Part shown: piece after piece, positions 29,952-39,795 of the stretch
Layout of the letters: the number at the start of each line of letters is the position of its first letter
Position numbering within the stretch: the stretch's first letter is position 1
Assembly: GCA_001766655.1 (NCBI GenBank)
Contig: MJCC01000005.1
Location: 228,072-292,071, forward strand
From: Phytomonas francai
Taxonomy: Eukaryota; Euglenozoa; Kinetoplastea; Trypanosomatida; Trypanosomatidae
Reading direction: 5' to 3'
DNA length: 64,000 bases
The notes under the pieces: generated by a model
The model's input: only the letters and a program-made list of their open reading frames with translations
Databases searched by the model: none
What the model was told of the DNA's origin: nothing
Translations under genes and position numbers: made by a program

Positions 29952-30905
29952 TTATCGAAAAGAAGGAATCCGAGGGCGCCCACGTAATTTCAACCCAATT
30001 TGGGTGCTTACGGGCGTCCTGAGGCTCGCTTCGCATGACCTTTGAAACATATTCTTAAGTTCGAAATCATCAACCTCTCCGATGCTCAATCTATTGGGAC
30101 GAAATAAGTAGCATCGGTAGTATTTGAAAAACCGCACTAAAAATGAATGTCGAATAAATGTGTATAAAAGACAAATATATCGGTAAGCACGTGATAGCAG
30201 TGGCCGAATACAACCGGCAAGCAACAAGAAGTACGCCAAAAGGTAGTAAAGGCCTGCACAAACACAAGCACGTGACTTAACGGCAGAATTCCAGTTGTAC
30301 TTCACTTCAGCCAACGCAAAGGGAAGGTGTTGTTTCAATAGCATCCACGAAAAAAGAAAAGAAAGAAAAGCGCTCATTAAACATAGATATGTGATGCATG
30401 ACCAGATGAAATTCATTGATGAAGAAGATTTAAATAAGGGAGGTGAGGGCAGTAGAAGTAAGCGAGAGGAGTCCTGCGCCTGCACCCCTTGTGAATTGAA
30501 ATTGTAATTATCTACAGCATTGGGACCAAGGTCAGCATTGATAGATTCGCAACCTACTCTGACACTGTTGGGGTCCATCAAGTCCGACATGCTTGACATC
30601 TCGGAGATAAAATCCTCTACCCCATGGTGACCACGTGATGTTGCTACCCCAGACACACAACTTTGCAAGATACCACTTATTGGTGACGAAATATGTCCTC
30701 TAAATCTTCGTGAAAATAAAAGGCCATTATCCTTGGTGCATAGGGGTGATACACTATAATTGTTTATCCCTGTGCTAAATGATGAATATCTGGAGTGAAA
30801 TAAGGTAGTACAAGTTGAGCTATGCTCTTGGTTCAAACCATTCATTCTTTGGGGCAAAGATTCTAAAGTTATTTCGCTTCTATGGCCACTCGTTTTGGAG
30901 CCCAT
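29952..30905 (-). CDS. Membrane protein of unknown function, paralogue of the next gene
   Basis: 317 residues. A Ser-rich, probably disordered N-terminal half (about 1-150) is followed by hydrophobic helices at about 170-190 and 210-235, then an aromatic/basic stretch (YRYICLLYTFIRHSFLVRFF) and a basic tail. The segment YLCLMSAF...YNWNSAVKSRACVCAGLYYLLAY aligns with the short neighbour at 28930-29322, so the two look like an old tandem duplication in which only this copy has (or kept) the long N-terminal region. The family is not recognised. Confidence 0.65.
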   Translation of the reverse strand: MGSKTSGHRSEITLESLPQRMNGLNQEHSSTCTTLFHSRYSSFSTGINNYSVSPLCTKDNGLLFSRRFRGHISSPISGILQSCVSGVATSRGHHGVEDFISEMSSMSDLMDPNSVRVGCESINADLGPNAVDNYNFNSQGVQAQDSSRLLLLPSPPLFKSSSSMNFIWSCITYLCLMSAFLSFLFSWMLLKQHLPFALAEVKYNWNSAVKSRACVCAGLYYLLAYFLLLAGCIRPLLSRAYRYICLLYTFIRHSFLVRFFKYYRCYLFRPNRLSIGEVDDFELKNMFQRSCEASLRTPVSTQIGLKLRGRPRIPSFR

Positions 30906-31592
30906 CCTTGAATGTTATGATAATAAATGAGATGCGGTATTTTATTGTACAAATTGCCTTTATTTTCAGACATTGAAGATCTAAGATAAAAGAGAATGGG
31001 ATAGAATTCTTTTTGTTATATCGGAAAAACTACGCTGATATAGTGCAATCAATTATAAAATATTTGATCAAAGTGCTCCACTTTAGGAGTTAACTTGGTT
31101 TTAGAAAAAGGACAATAGTAGAAATATATTCATATTTGGGCTCAGATGGGGAGTAAAAATTCTTATGGGTATAAATTTTGCATCAGAGTCGGTAATCACG
31201 AAAAAAAAAAACATGGGAAAGAATCCTCATCAGCTAATGAATTATGTCCTAAATTGATAGAAAGCAATTCATAATATCAATAATCCATTTTACAAATCAT
31301 CTAAAAATACATAACTCACAAGAAGAGTATGATAAGAGCATATATCAGTTATGCTTATAATTTTGGTTTTTCTACACAATGCAAAAAGGGGAAAAAATAT
31401 CGATACTCTAGAACGCTTCGCCACCTTGGGGTATGATCCAACAACACGAAACACAGGTATTCCAGGTCACAGAAAGTTGATATGAGGAATACAGAAAAGA
31501 AGCAGTATGTTGCCCATGGTATATTTCGCACATTCTTCTATAACAGTTACACAATTTGCGATCCCATATGCGAACGATTTATTAAGGGTCAG
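30906..31592. other. Intergenic, AT-rich
   Basis: AT-rich spacer with an A-run at about 31200-31210 (T-run on the transcribed strand). No gene seen. Confidence 0.5.
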
Positions 31593-32567
31593 TTAAGCAA
31601 TACGAGACATCACGTATTCCTGCCAAGGCGATAAATCAGACGCAACTGGTTTCACGAAACTCAAGGCTTGCTCCTTCAAAACATCATCAAGAAGAGGACA
31701 CATGCAACAAAAATGCTCTGGTAAGCGTCTCTGCTCCAAAAGTGTGCCTTCGTTTGATAAAATTGTTTGCCCAGCCTTCGCACTCCCTGCCACGGTAAAA
31801 GTGTCCATGTTCATCTTGGCATGAGAGCCGCACAAATAAATACTTTTCATATCTATGGGGCTATTACAGTTTGATTCGCTCTGAATAAAATCATTCCTTG
31901 AAGAGCTGGGCACCGCTGCCGTCGCATCCCGAAGATGAAGCGACGGGCACACATCATCCATGTTTCGATGCAGATTATTGTAGCGGTAGGCGTAAAAGTT
32001 GCTCCACTTGATAAACTCCTCGGCTGCAGAATTAATCAAGGCTCTTCGACAATCACACGATAAAGCTTCTAGTGGTACTGCGTTCTCATCGCGCTCCTCC
32101 TTTTGAGTCTCTATTATGATAGGATCCCCATGAAGCGACACGTCTCGAGGGGTTGCATGCTTTTCCACTGGTGCTAGGTCATGCGAAGGGCTGCATCCCC
32201 CGCTCGTGGATGCGGCTGTAATTTCAAAAGTGTAGTCGTCCGACCATCCACATCGCAGACATAACTGAAGCTTATCACCGGCTGAAAGTATCACCGGTCC
32301 CTTATGGTAAACGGTCTGATTAACTCGAAGCTCAAAGTGAGAAGAATTCCATGGAAGAGCTATCAATTGGGGAGTTTTTCCCAGTGGCAAAGCATGGGCG
32401 AGCTTTACTTTTAAAATACGTTTCGAATCACGCACAAGAACTGCCCACTCACCATCTTGCCGAAGATGGTGTGCATAGACCGCTGTAATCCCTAGAGAGA
32501 CAGCATACATTCGTATTATGTAGCCATCGAAGGAGGTAAATAGCCTATTTCTTTCTTCATTAATCAT
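31593..32567 (-). CDS. Unknown protein with beta-rich N-terminal region
   Basis: 324 residues (ATG at 32567). The first 130 residues look like a beta-rich globular domain (SFDGYIIRMYAVSLGITAVY, LQLCLRCGWSDDYTFEITA). I considered an FHA-like fold from the spacing of strands but see no diagnostic motif. The middle has CDCRRALINSAAEEFIKWSN, and the rest is Ser-rich with scattered Cys pairs. No membrane segment or coiled coil. The family is not recognised; the regular codon use and length support a real gene. Confidence 0.65.
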   Translation of the reverse strand: MINEERNRLFTSFDGYIIRMYAVSLGITAVYAHHLRQDGEWAVLVRDSKRILKVKLAHALPLGKTPQLIALPWNSSHFELRVNQTVYHKGPVILSAGDKLQLCLRCGWSDDYTFEITAASTSGGCSPSHDLAPVEKHATPRDVSLHGDPIIIETQKEERDENAVPLEALSCDCRRALINSAAEEFIKWSNFYAYRYNNLHRNMDDVCPSLHLRDATAAVPSSSRNDFIQSESNCNSPIDMKSIYLCGSHAKMNMDTFTVAGSAKAGQTILSNEGTLLEQRRLPEHFCCMCPLLDDVLKEQALSFVKPVASDLSPWQEYVMSRIA

Positions 32568-32950
32568 TTGAATCTCTCGCTCAAGTTAATGTTCACTAAA
32601 GTGTGAACCTAATATATAAAAATCAATCAAAATAGAGGTAATAGATAAAGATACTATGTGCACTGCATGCATTCATACTCTCTTTTTTCGATTCAATTAA
32701 ATCTAATCATTCAGACTCATATGCCATCGTTTTTCATCTTGAACTATCAAATTCTCTATTTTCAAACAGACACGCACTTTGGGGTAAAGGGTTTGACAAT
32801 ATTGAGTACATTGGAAAAAAAAAGTATAAAATAAAAAGACAAAGCGTATTGTACTTACATAAATTAGCTTATTTACTATACAATGGCGTGACGAAATCAA
32901 TACGTTACGCAATGGAAAGTAGTATCCATCATGAAAGATTTGTCTCCAAG
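32568..32950. other. Intergenic
   Basis: AT-rich spacer with an A-run at about 32815-32823. Nothing else recognised. Confidence 0.5.
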
Positions 32951-35900
32951 CTAGTGAGTCATCGAGAAAAAATTCCCGTTTTTGTGTGTCGCTTGGAAGT
33001 TCGGACGCTGCTTAGAATCGCTCCCAGGTACTGGGAGACTCTTTCCTGTAGTGTCCAAGGATCGAGAGGTCGAAAAGGCGTCTTTCTCGGACAAGCTAAA
33101 TTCATGTAAAGTAGGATGCGGCTTCGGCAGAGGCGATGATAGACTGGTGTATTCCGTTTCAAGCGGTAGGTTCTCTCTCAGGTCCGGAGGTGGGGGCAGG
33201 CTGGGCACAGTCCTTTCCCTCCCCTTTGAGGCCTCGGCCGCGTCTCGGGACAGCGGCACGGCAACAGGGCCGCCAGACCCCTTCTGTGGGGCGGAGACCG
33301 AGGTTAACGTAGGAAAACTAGGCTTGAAAGGGGCGTGCGTGCCAAACGGCCTCGGAATTGGCAGCCCATCGTCGTCAGGGATGTAGGCGTTTGGACGAAG
33401 TTCCGCAGTCGTGAAGACAATGCTTGAGTTGCTTTGATCTCCCAACGCCGCCTCCTTGGCCGCCTGCCGGCGCTGTTGAAAGGCAGCGTAGTACTGACGC
33501 TCTATTTTCTTGCGTTTGAACTCCTGTTCGGCTTCTTCGAAAGGTACCTCTCCCGCCTCCAGGCGGCGCTTAGCCTCCTCTAGAACTTGCTCGAGCTGAG
33601 CCACCTCCTGCTGAAGCTGAATGCTCGAGGCCTGAAAGAGGGAAAGTTCCGAGACGGTGGCCATCATCTGCCGGCTACGATTACGAATCCCGCACTGGTA
33701 CTGATTTACCTGCTTTGCCAGTGTGATCGTAGGTTGTTTGCCGTTTTGTGCCTGCGCCCCAATGCGCTCTGCTAATTCTCGAACTTCAGCCAGAATAAGC
33801 TCCTTCTCGCGCAACTTTCCGTTGATTACGTTTAAATCATTCTCAAGAGCCTGGGCACGGGCCTGCAGTTGGATATACTCCTCAGAAATACCCCCATCCT
33901 CAGCTGTGATAACTGCTCCCTTGTCAGCGCTCACACCCGCTGAGGTACCCAAACGGCTACTTGTGTCCTCAGATGCACGCTGCTTGCCACTAGTTCCCGC
34001 TGCAGTTGTCGTGTGCAGGTGCTTCTGATCACGCTTCGATGAATCGTCGGAAATAACCTTTCCTATCCTACGCCAGCGATAGAGGTTGTTCGGGTCCGTT
34101 AAATCATTTTCAAGAATCTCAGCCCTCCAGCGCTCATCTTCGATGTCTTCGGTCAATTTGGTGAGCTCATCCTCCAATTTTCCCACTTTGGGCACCGCCC
34201 GCTGGTAGAGCTCGATCTCACGGTTCAGGTCCGAAATCTGCAATTTCAGACGCCGCACCTCCTCCGACCGAGCGTTGATCATGGACATGCCTTGCTGCAG
34301 CGCCACCTCTTGTGCTCCTACAGTCTCCGTCAAAAGCGTCACCTTCGTGTTTAAATCAATGAGATGAACGCCAGTCTGGTTGCGCTCCTCGATAGCAGAA
34401 GTATAGTCGTCCCTCAGGTGCATCATGGTCTTTTCTACAGAGACAGCTTCCATGTTTAGAGATTTTACCTTCTTGCACACATCCATCGCTGCATCTGCAG
34501 TGAGCTCCAACTGCTTTCGCTGGTTATTCTTTTCCAGGCCCAGATTCATGCATGCTTGGTGTAAATCCGAGCATTGCTGCTTCTTTTGGATTAGTGACTT
34601 CTCCTTCAGGTAATCCTCACGCTCAAGCACGGCTAATTCTTTCTCAACTATCTTCGTTTTCTCTGCCACTTCTGATATCTTTTGCTTAAAGCGTTCAATA
34701 AGCATCATTTTGTGACTCCGCTCATGTCGCAACTTCTGGAAGCTCCCTGTGAGTGCGTTCAACCGCTTCTCAAGCGCGCTGTGACGCTGCTGTAGATCTT
34801 TAGCATATGATTCCTTGGTTTGAAGCTCTTTTTTCATAAGCAACATCCGATTATATTCACGAGTACAATCTTGACTCTTCTCCTGCCGCAGAACGATGGT
34901 AGACATAATTTCACGATGCTTTACCTCCTCTTGGCGGAGGCGTTCAGCCATGCTTTCATTGACATCGGACAAGTCTTCAATCATATCCTGAGCTTTCTTT
35001 GTAAAATCTTCTTCTTTAGCTTGTTCTGCTAAAAAATGTTTTCTGCGCATCTCCAAAATGCTTGACAGGTCCTGTTTTTTTTTGGATAGCACCTTCTGCG
35101 TAGCCTCCAGTGCTTTCATTTCAGAAGCAAATTGTGCAATCTGCTCCTTGAGCGAGTTCTGTGCGCAAAGGATGCTATCCTGTTCAGACTGAAGACCTTT
35201 GTACGCATGTATGCAGCGCTCCTTTTCTCGTCTCAGCTGCTCTATATTATCGTATTCCTCTTTCTCAGATGCTTTGGTAGACTTGATAAGGTTACCCAAC
35301 TCAGCAAGCCTTTCTTGATAGCCCTGACGTAACTCCTGCTCCATCCCTAAAGATGCGTTGAGTGTGGACAAGGTACTCCGCTTCGGATCCATTTCGCTTT
35401 GTATCTTCTGAATGCTGGCTACAGCTGCAGCATGGTCGTTGTCTTTGTTGCTGAGTTGTAGCTCTAGCTTGTTGATTGTGTCCAGTTGGGTGGCAATCTT
35501 TTCGTCAACTAGCTCCAACTCCTTTTGTGCGCCCTGCAGCGAGCGTGAGACAAGATCAAGCTGCTTTTGCGCTCGCTCAGGTTCATGCTCCATATTAGCG
35601 AGATGCTGTTTCGCTTGTGCAAGGGAAACATTAAAATTGCTGGACGCCATTTTTCTTTCAGCCTCCTCCTCCTCAAGTTGGTCCCTCTCAAGCTTGAGAG
35701 CATCGTATTGGGAGACTAAATCTTTAATCTGCTGGCCCATCTCCTTAATTTCAGCCTGGATTCGCTCAAGCTTGGGCCGCAGACGAGCTACCTCTGCGGC
35801 TTGGGCGTCCTCGCGTTCTAGGATAAGACTCTGCTTACGTCGATCAAATTCAAGTGCCTCTACCTGCAGCACGCTCTCCCGTTCCTGAGTTTCTGCAAGC

Positions 35901-36220
35901 TCCTTTTCGATCCCCATCAGAGTCTGCCTCAATTGGTTAATTTCTTCATCATCTTTGCGCGCTATTTCACCACGGGACCTTACGCGTTCCCGCTCACGAT
36001 CCAGGTCGCCGCGGAGCTGACGAGCTCGTTTTAAGAGAATATTATCGCGTCTGTAGATAGATAGAACATGAGTGTGTAGCTCTTTGAACTTTTCTTTTAG
36101 ATAATCTGCACGCTCCTCTGTAATAAGTCCCTCATCTACTAACGTGTTTAGTATTTTAAAGGCGTTCGAGTGCTCCACGTCTGAGGCATGGTCTACCAGC
36201 AATGAATCAAAAGATTGCAT
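32951..36220 (-). CDS. CCDC146: CCDC146/MBO2-type flagellar coiled-coil protein
   Basis: 1089 residues from ATG at 36220 (MQSFDSLLVDHASDVEHSNA). The frame is open further upstream only from a TTG. Nearly the whole protein to about residue 950 is coiled coil. Two places resemble CCDC146: the sequence LENDLTDPNNLYRWRRI, recalling the family's 'LEdpdNp.R.R.L' block, and the C-terminal LRPNAYIPDDDGLPIPRPFG followed by THAPFKPS, a very characteristic ending. CCDC146 (Chlamydomonas MBO2) is a centriolar and axonemal microtubule-associated protein needed for normal flagellar beating. The final 110 residues are Pro/Ser-rich and longer than in the roughly 950-residue animal protein. Together with centrin it points to a flagellated cell. 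Confidence 0.82.
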   Translation of the reverse strand: MQSFDSLLVDHASDVEHSNAFKILNTLVDEGLITEERADYLKEKFKELHTHVLSIYRRDNILLKRARQLRGDLDRERERVRSRGEIARKDDEEINQLRQTLMGIEKELAETQERESVLQVEALEFDRRKQSLILEREDAQAAEVARLRPKLERIQAEIKEMGQQIKDLVSQYDALKLERDQLEEEEAERKMASSNFNVSLAQAKQHLANMEHEPERAQKQLDLVSRSLQGAQKELELVDEKIATQLDTINKLELQLSNKDNDHAAAVASIQKIQSEMDPKRSTLSTLNASLGMEQELRQGYQERLAELGNLIKSTKASEKEEYDNIEQLRREKERCIHAYKGLQSEQDSILCAQNSLKEQIAQFASEMKALEATQKVLSKKKQDLSSILEMRRKHFLAEQAKEEDFTKKAQDMIEDLSDVNESMAERLRQEEVKHREIMSTIVLRQEKSQDCTREYNRMLLMKKELQTKESYAKDLQQRHSALEKRLNALTGSFQKLRHERSHKMMLIERFKQKISEVAEKTKIVEKELAVLEREDYLKEKSLIQKKQQCSDLHQACMNLGLEKNNQRKQLELTADAAMDVCKKVKSLNMEAVSVEKTMMHLRDDYTSAIEERNQTGVHLIDLNTKVTLLTETVGAQEVALQQGMSMINARSEEVRRLKLQISDLNREIELYQRAVPKVGKLEDELTKLTEDIEDERWRAEILENDLTDPNNLYRWRRIGKVISDDSSKRDQKHLHTTTAAGTSGKQRASEDTSSRLGTSAGVSADKGAVITAEDGGISEEYIQLQARAQALENDLNVINGKLREKELILAEVRELAERIGAQAQNGKQPTITLAKQVNQYQCGIRNRSRQMMATVSELSLFQASSIQLQQEVAQLEQVLEEAKRRLEAGEVPFEEAEQEFKRKKIERQYYAAFQQRRQAAKEAALGDQSNSSIVFTTAELRPNAYIPDDDGLPIPRPFGTHAPFKPSFPTLTSVSAPQKGSGGPVAVPLSRDAAEASKGRERTVPSLPPPPDLRENLPLETEYTSLSSPLPKPHPTLHEFSLSEKDAFSTSRSLDTTGKSLPVPGSDSKQRPNFQATHKNGNFFSMTH

Positions 36221-36622
36221 GTGCACAGAGCAGCGTTGACTAAGCCTGGATAAAGCCCTTTCACACAATACACCTCTCCAAAAACCTACTTCAATTGGGA
36301 AGAAAACGAAAATGGGTCAAATTAATGAATTCATTATTTGCAAAAGGGTCAAATATTTGGTCCATCATGCTCAATATTAAAAGGCAGAATATAGTGTCGA
36401 AAAGCGATCAGATATAGTTTTGCTTATGTTATGGCAACCATTATATATATATATATATATATATATATACCGTCGAGTGTGCTTCAACTATTTAATATCG
36501 ATAACCCCTTCATGGAAAAGGTTCCCCGCGATGAAATATACAATAGAAAAACAGCTGGCAATGCAGCAAACACTATCGAAAGAGGGCAAGATCAGCTCAC
36601 ACGGAGAGAAAAGGCTTGAATT
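36221..36622. other. Intergenic with (TA)n run
   Basis: Contains a (TA)n run at about 36442-36469. Overlapping short plus-strand frames across it are not convincing. Confidence 0.5.
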
Positions 36623-37579
36623 TTATACAACAGGTTTAACGCGCTGTTTACATAATGTTAGTGAGACATAACTTGGAAGCCTCTGACGCAGCTGGCATGT
36701 GCCCACCGGACCGATACAATTCTCATTCAAGTCTAAAAAGAAGCCAGGAATGCGAGATGCATCAAAACTCCGTGCCGCATTGTATTGTGGTGTGGTAGGC
36801 GATGCCGTATGAAAATCAAGACCTTGTGGAGGAGGCCGAGCCCGCAAAATGGGAACTAGCGAACAGGCCCCTGTATCATCAATACCAACATGTTTAAGCT
36901 GGACAGCGCGTATAGTTAAATTGTGTGAAAGGCATTGCATCAAGTAGACAGCACCATCGTTCCCTATATTAACATTATAACTGAAATTTATAAGCTCTAA
37001 AGCAGAGGTGTTCACGTCTCCTATATTCTTCCCCGAACCGCATGTTCCAAGACCTGTGCTTCCAGACGAGATCAGAAGGCTAGTATCCGACGGAAGTGGA
37101 TGTGGAAAAGAAGGCGATGTCGTCGCCGAGAGGCCAAGTGATTCGCATAAGGTAACGATATCTGCATATGTCAGTCTATTTCGGGAAAGATCCAAGGTGC
37201 GCAATGTGTAGCGGTGAGATGATATCATGGGGAAAAAAAGGTTCAGCCCTGTTGGTCCATCACAACCAATTTGTAGCCTCAAACGGCGCAGTGGGTTCCG
37301 CATGTACGACTCCTTGAAGTAGGTTGCCGCACGCTCGCACTGCTCCCGGCCGAATTTGCATTTTATCACCTCTAAAATGTCTGAGCGCGGTAAGACATGC
37401 ATAATGCGATAGATAGGATCAAGATGGCGGGAAGCAGACTTTTGAGAATCGGTTGCTGAAGTAATAGTTTCTTGGTCAACAAACTGCACTTCTTCAGGGC
37501 TAGGACCAGCCTCCAAAGAGGAGGGTGATTGCTGAAGTGCGCCGTCACGGGCGCGCTTCTTTCCCGCCTTGCAAAGCAT
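36623..37579 (-). CDS. Leucine-rich-repeat protein (ribonuclease-inhibitor type)
   Basis: 318 residues. A polar N-terminal 50 residues are followed by a helical segment and then leucine-rich repeats of the RI type: YTLRTLDLSRNRLTYADIVT, LELINFSYNVNIGNDGAVYL, LTIRAVQLKHVGIDDTGACS and FFLDLNENCIGPVG. These have the xLxxLxLxxNxI pattern with GxxxL helices. A Ser/Pro/Gly-rich loop separates the first repeats. Such proteins are binding scaffolds; in kinetoplastids many are flagellar or cytoskeletal, but no specific partner can be named. Confidence 0.78.
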   Translation of the reverse strand: MLCKAGKKRARDGALQQSPSSLEAGPSPEEVQFVDQETITSATDSQKSASRHLDPIYRIMHVLPRSDILEVIKCKFGREQCERAATYFKESYMRNPLRRLRLQIGCDGPTGLNLFFPMISSHRYTLRTLDLSRNRLTYADIVTLCESLGLSATTSPSFPHPLPSDTSLLISSGSTGLGTCGSGKNIGDVNTSALELINFSYNVNIGNDGAVYLMQCLSHNLTIRAVQLKHVGIDDTGACSLVPILRARPPPQGLDFHTASPTTPQYNAARSFDASRIPGFFLDLNENCIGPVGTCQLRQRLPSYVSLTLCKQRVKPVV

Positions 37580-37905
37580 GCGTGTGTCACCACCTATATT
37601 ATTAAGAAATACAAGAATCCCTTTCAGCTACAGTTTTCAATAATTAAACCTTTAATAAGAAAGGTAAATAATAAGAGAAAAATTAAGTTATGATGAATTC
37701 AATATTATCATAGATATACATATGGCAAATTATTGTAAGAATGAATTATCTGCGAACAAATATCTTTGGTAGAATGCTTGATACTCATCTCATGTAATAC
37801 TGAGCCCTACCGCATAAGGAAAACGCATTAAGAAACATAAAATATGGTGTCAATAAAAAGGTACACTGCGCTTCTTATGTTTTATTCCCTAAAGCTTGAC
37901 ACTAA
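37580..37905. other. Intergenic
   Basis: Short AT-rich spacer; nothing recognised. Confidence 0.5.
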
Positions 37906-39795
37906 TTATTTAGTAATAACAGTGTGATATGGATGAGCAGACAACACCTTTCGAAGCGACATAAGGATCGACAACTTCGATTCACGAACTCGATGCTCTC
38001 CAGCAGGTTTGTCCTCTACGTCGGGAGCATTTCCGGAAAAACGGTTTTCCATAGGAGCCGGTAAGCTTTCACCTGACGCAACACCACTTTCCGTATTTCT
38101 TGGTTGATAACTATGACTCATATATGGCGTCCCATCGCCAACACCACTGATTTTGCTGCTGTGTAAGGCCATTCCAGTCCGTGTCACTATGCCTTTGTCG
38201 TTCCCACAACTTGTAGGTATTGAGTGCTGCTGCTCATGTTGCCGCGCATAGCTTATGTCCACAGACCACGCGTGCACTAGGCCATCAGCATGAGACGTCA
38301 CAAAACGGGTCCCAGTGGTATTCCAAGACAACTTGGACATGCCTTCACATGCGGCTGTTGTACTCTCCAAGACATGAAGTTTGAGGGCCCGCTCACAGGT
38401 CTTTCCGGTATTGCGGCTGCGGACTCCAGAATCGCCTAAGGATGTGTGCATGTGCGCGTGTTGGAAAAGAGAATTCGCACCACTTGTCAAGCCCGTGCTT
38501 CTGGAAGACAGGCTATGAAGACGAGGTCTCTGGAATAGTAAGATGGTAAAATAGTTCACATAGACTATGGCCAAGAGGAGGAAGTTACGACCAGAAGAGG
38601 GGGACCATACTACCTGCCGGCACATGCCATTTCGATGCGTCGAACCAGAAGAAAAGACCACGCCACTGATCTGGGTGCCACCGTCAACTACTAAAAATAC
38701 TCTAACCGAACCGTCCTGATAGCCAGACGCCAACAGAGAACCAGTGTCGTCAAAGTGGACGCAAAGGCAACGCGTTGAGGGGTCGCCGTGGGCTACCTTT
38801 GCATCTACATTTGAAATATTAGGGTCCGAAGTGTTTGAAAAGCGATGATCCAAGTCTAGGGAACTTGATCCAGGTTCCCGAATCGAATCTATTGCATTTC
38901 CTAGAAAAGTGGTTATGTTACGGTCTTCAGGCCTTGTGGAAAATGTACAACAGAGAGCCCAGGGGTCTCCGCTATTCAACGAATCGCTGCGTCGCACAAA
39001 CAGTAAAATTTCACCACTATTGCATGCACAAGCTAACGTGCACTGCGATGAAAAAGCAATAGAAACCCCATTAGGGGTCTTGATTTCTGCATCAAGTGCC
39101 CATCTGCTATGCGAAAAACGGTACACACGAATTTGCCATCCAGGGCAGAACCCAGCTAGGTAAACACCGTGCTGCCAAGGTCCCCACACCAGCTGGGTGC
39201 ATGGATACTGCAGCTGATCCACCAAAACAGTCATCTCGGCCGGATCCCATTTGAAAAGGCCCTCGTCAAAAAAAGGTGGCGGCGGTACTCCTGAGCCTGA
39301 CAAACCCCCCTCAGCCCCAAAAAGGTCCTCAAATGACTTGATCGCGCCCATATTCTCAATTACCGGCATTTCCTGTGTTAGTGTTACAAAGATCTCACGT
39401 CTTGATGTCGAAATGGCCATGAGCTTGTAGTGGTTGTTGTGCTCTATCGCGATGATCGTGGTATCGTGAGAGGTAAAGTGGAAAATAGGTGACATGTAGG
39501 AAGTCGTGGCTGCTCGCTGCGGGGCTTGAATTCTGTTGTGTGGTTCTGTGCTGGACTCCGCATTGTTAAGAGGTTTAAAATTGACCTCACGTGGCTTGGG
39601 TTTATCTTCCGTTGGTGATATTAACAAAGTAGAGGGTGCTTTTTTTCTGGAAAGGCTGGAGAGACCGCTTGGAACGAAGTCGAGAAGCGGGGACTTTGAA
39701 TATATTGGAGGAGAGAAGTACTGCCTTAAGGATTTAGAGGTGTCTGAAGAGTTCCCACCATCCTGACCACAGGGATGTGAACTATTAGATTCCAT
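37906..39795 (-). CDS. WD40 protein with Seh1-like features
   Basis: 629 residues from ATG at 39795 (MESNSSHPCGQDGG). A Ser/Pro-rich N-terminal region of about 130 residues precedes a propeller of six or so divergent WD repeats. Recognisable parts are CTQLVWGPWQHGVYLAGF, CVHFDDTGSLLASGYQDGSVRVF, VVWSPSSGRNFLLLAIV and LSWNTTGTRFVTSHADGLVHAW. The last two parallel the Seh1 segments 'FAPNLGRSFHILAIA' and 'VSWNITGTVLASSGDDG'. Seh1 is an outer-ring nuclear-pore and SEA/GATOR2 component, usually about 350 residues; this protein is much longer, with loops and tails rich in Ser and His. Another WD40 family (for example Sec13-like or Aladin-like) is possible. Confidence 0.6.
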   Translation of the reverse strand: MESNSSHPCGQDGGNSSDTSKSLRQYFSPPIYSKSPLLDFVPSGLSSLSRKKAPSTLLISPTEDKPKPREVNFKPLNNAESSTEPHNRIQAPQRAATTSYMSPIFHFTSHDTTIIAIEHNNHYKLMAISTSRREIFVTLTQEMPVIENMGAIKSFEDLFGAEGGLSGSGVPPPPFFDEGLFKWDPAEMTVLVDQLQYPCTQLVWGPWQHGVYLAGFCPGWQIRVYRFSHSRWALDAEIKTPNGVSIAFSSQCTLACACNSGEILLFVRRSDSLNSGDPWALCCTFSTRPEDRNITTFLGNAIDSIREPGSSSLDLDHRFSNTSDPNISNVDAKVAHGDPSTRCLCVHFDDTGSLLASGYQDGSVRVFLVVDGGTQISGVVFSSGSTHRNGMCRQVVWSPSSGRNFLLLAIVYVNYFTILLFQRPRLHSLSSRSTGLTSGANSLFQHAHMHTSLGDSGVRSRNTGKTCERALKLHVLESTTAACEGMSKLSWNTTGTRFVTSHADGLVHAWSVDISYARQHEQQHSIPTSCGNDKGIVTRTGMALHSSKISGVGDGTPYMSHSYQPRNTESGVASGESLPAPMENRFSGNAPDVEDKPAGEHRVRESKLSILMSLRKVLSAHPYHTVITK

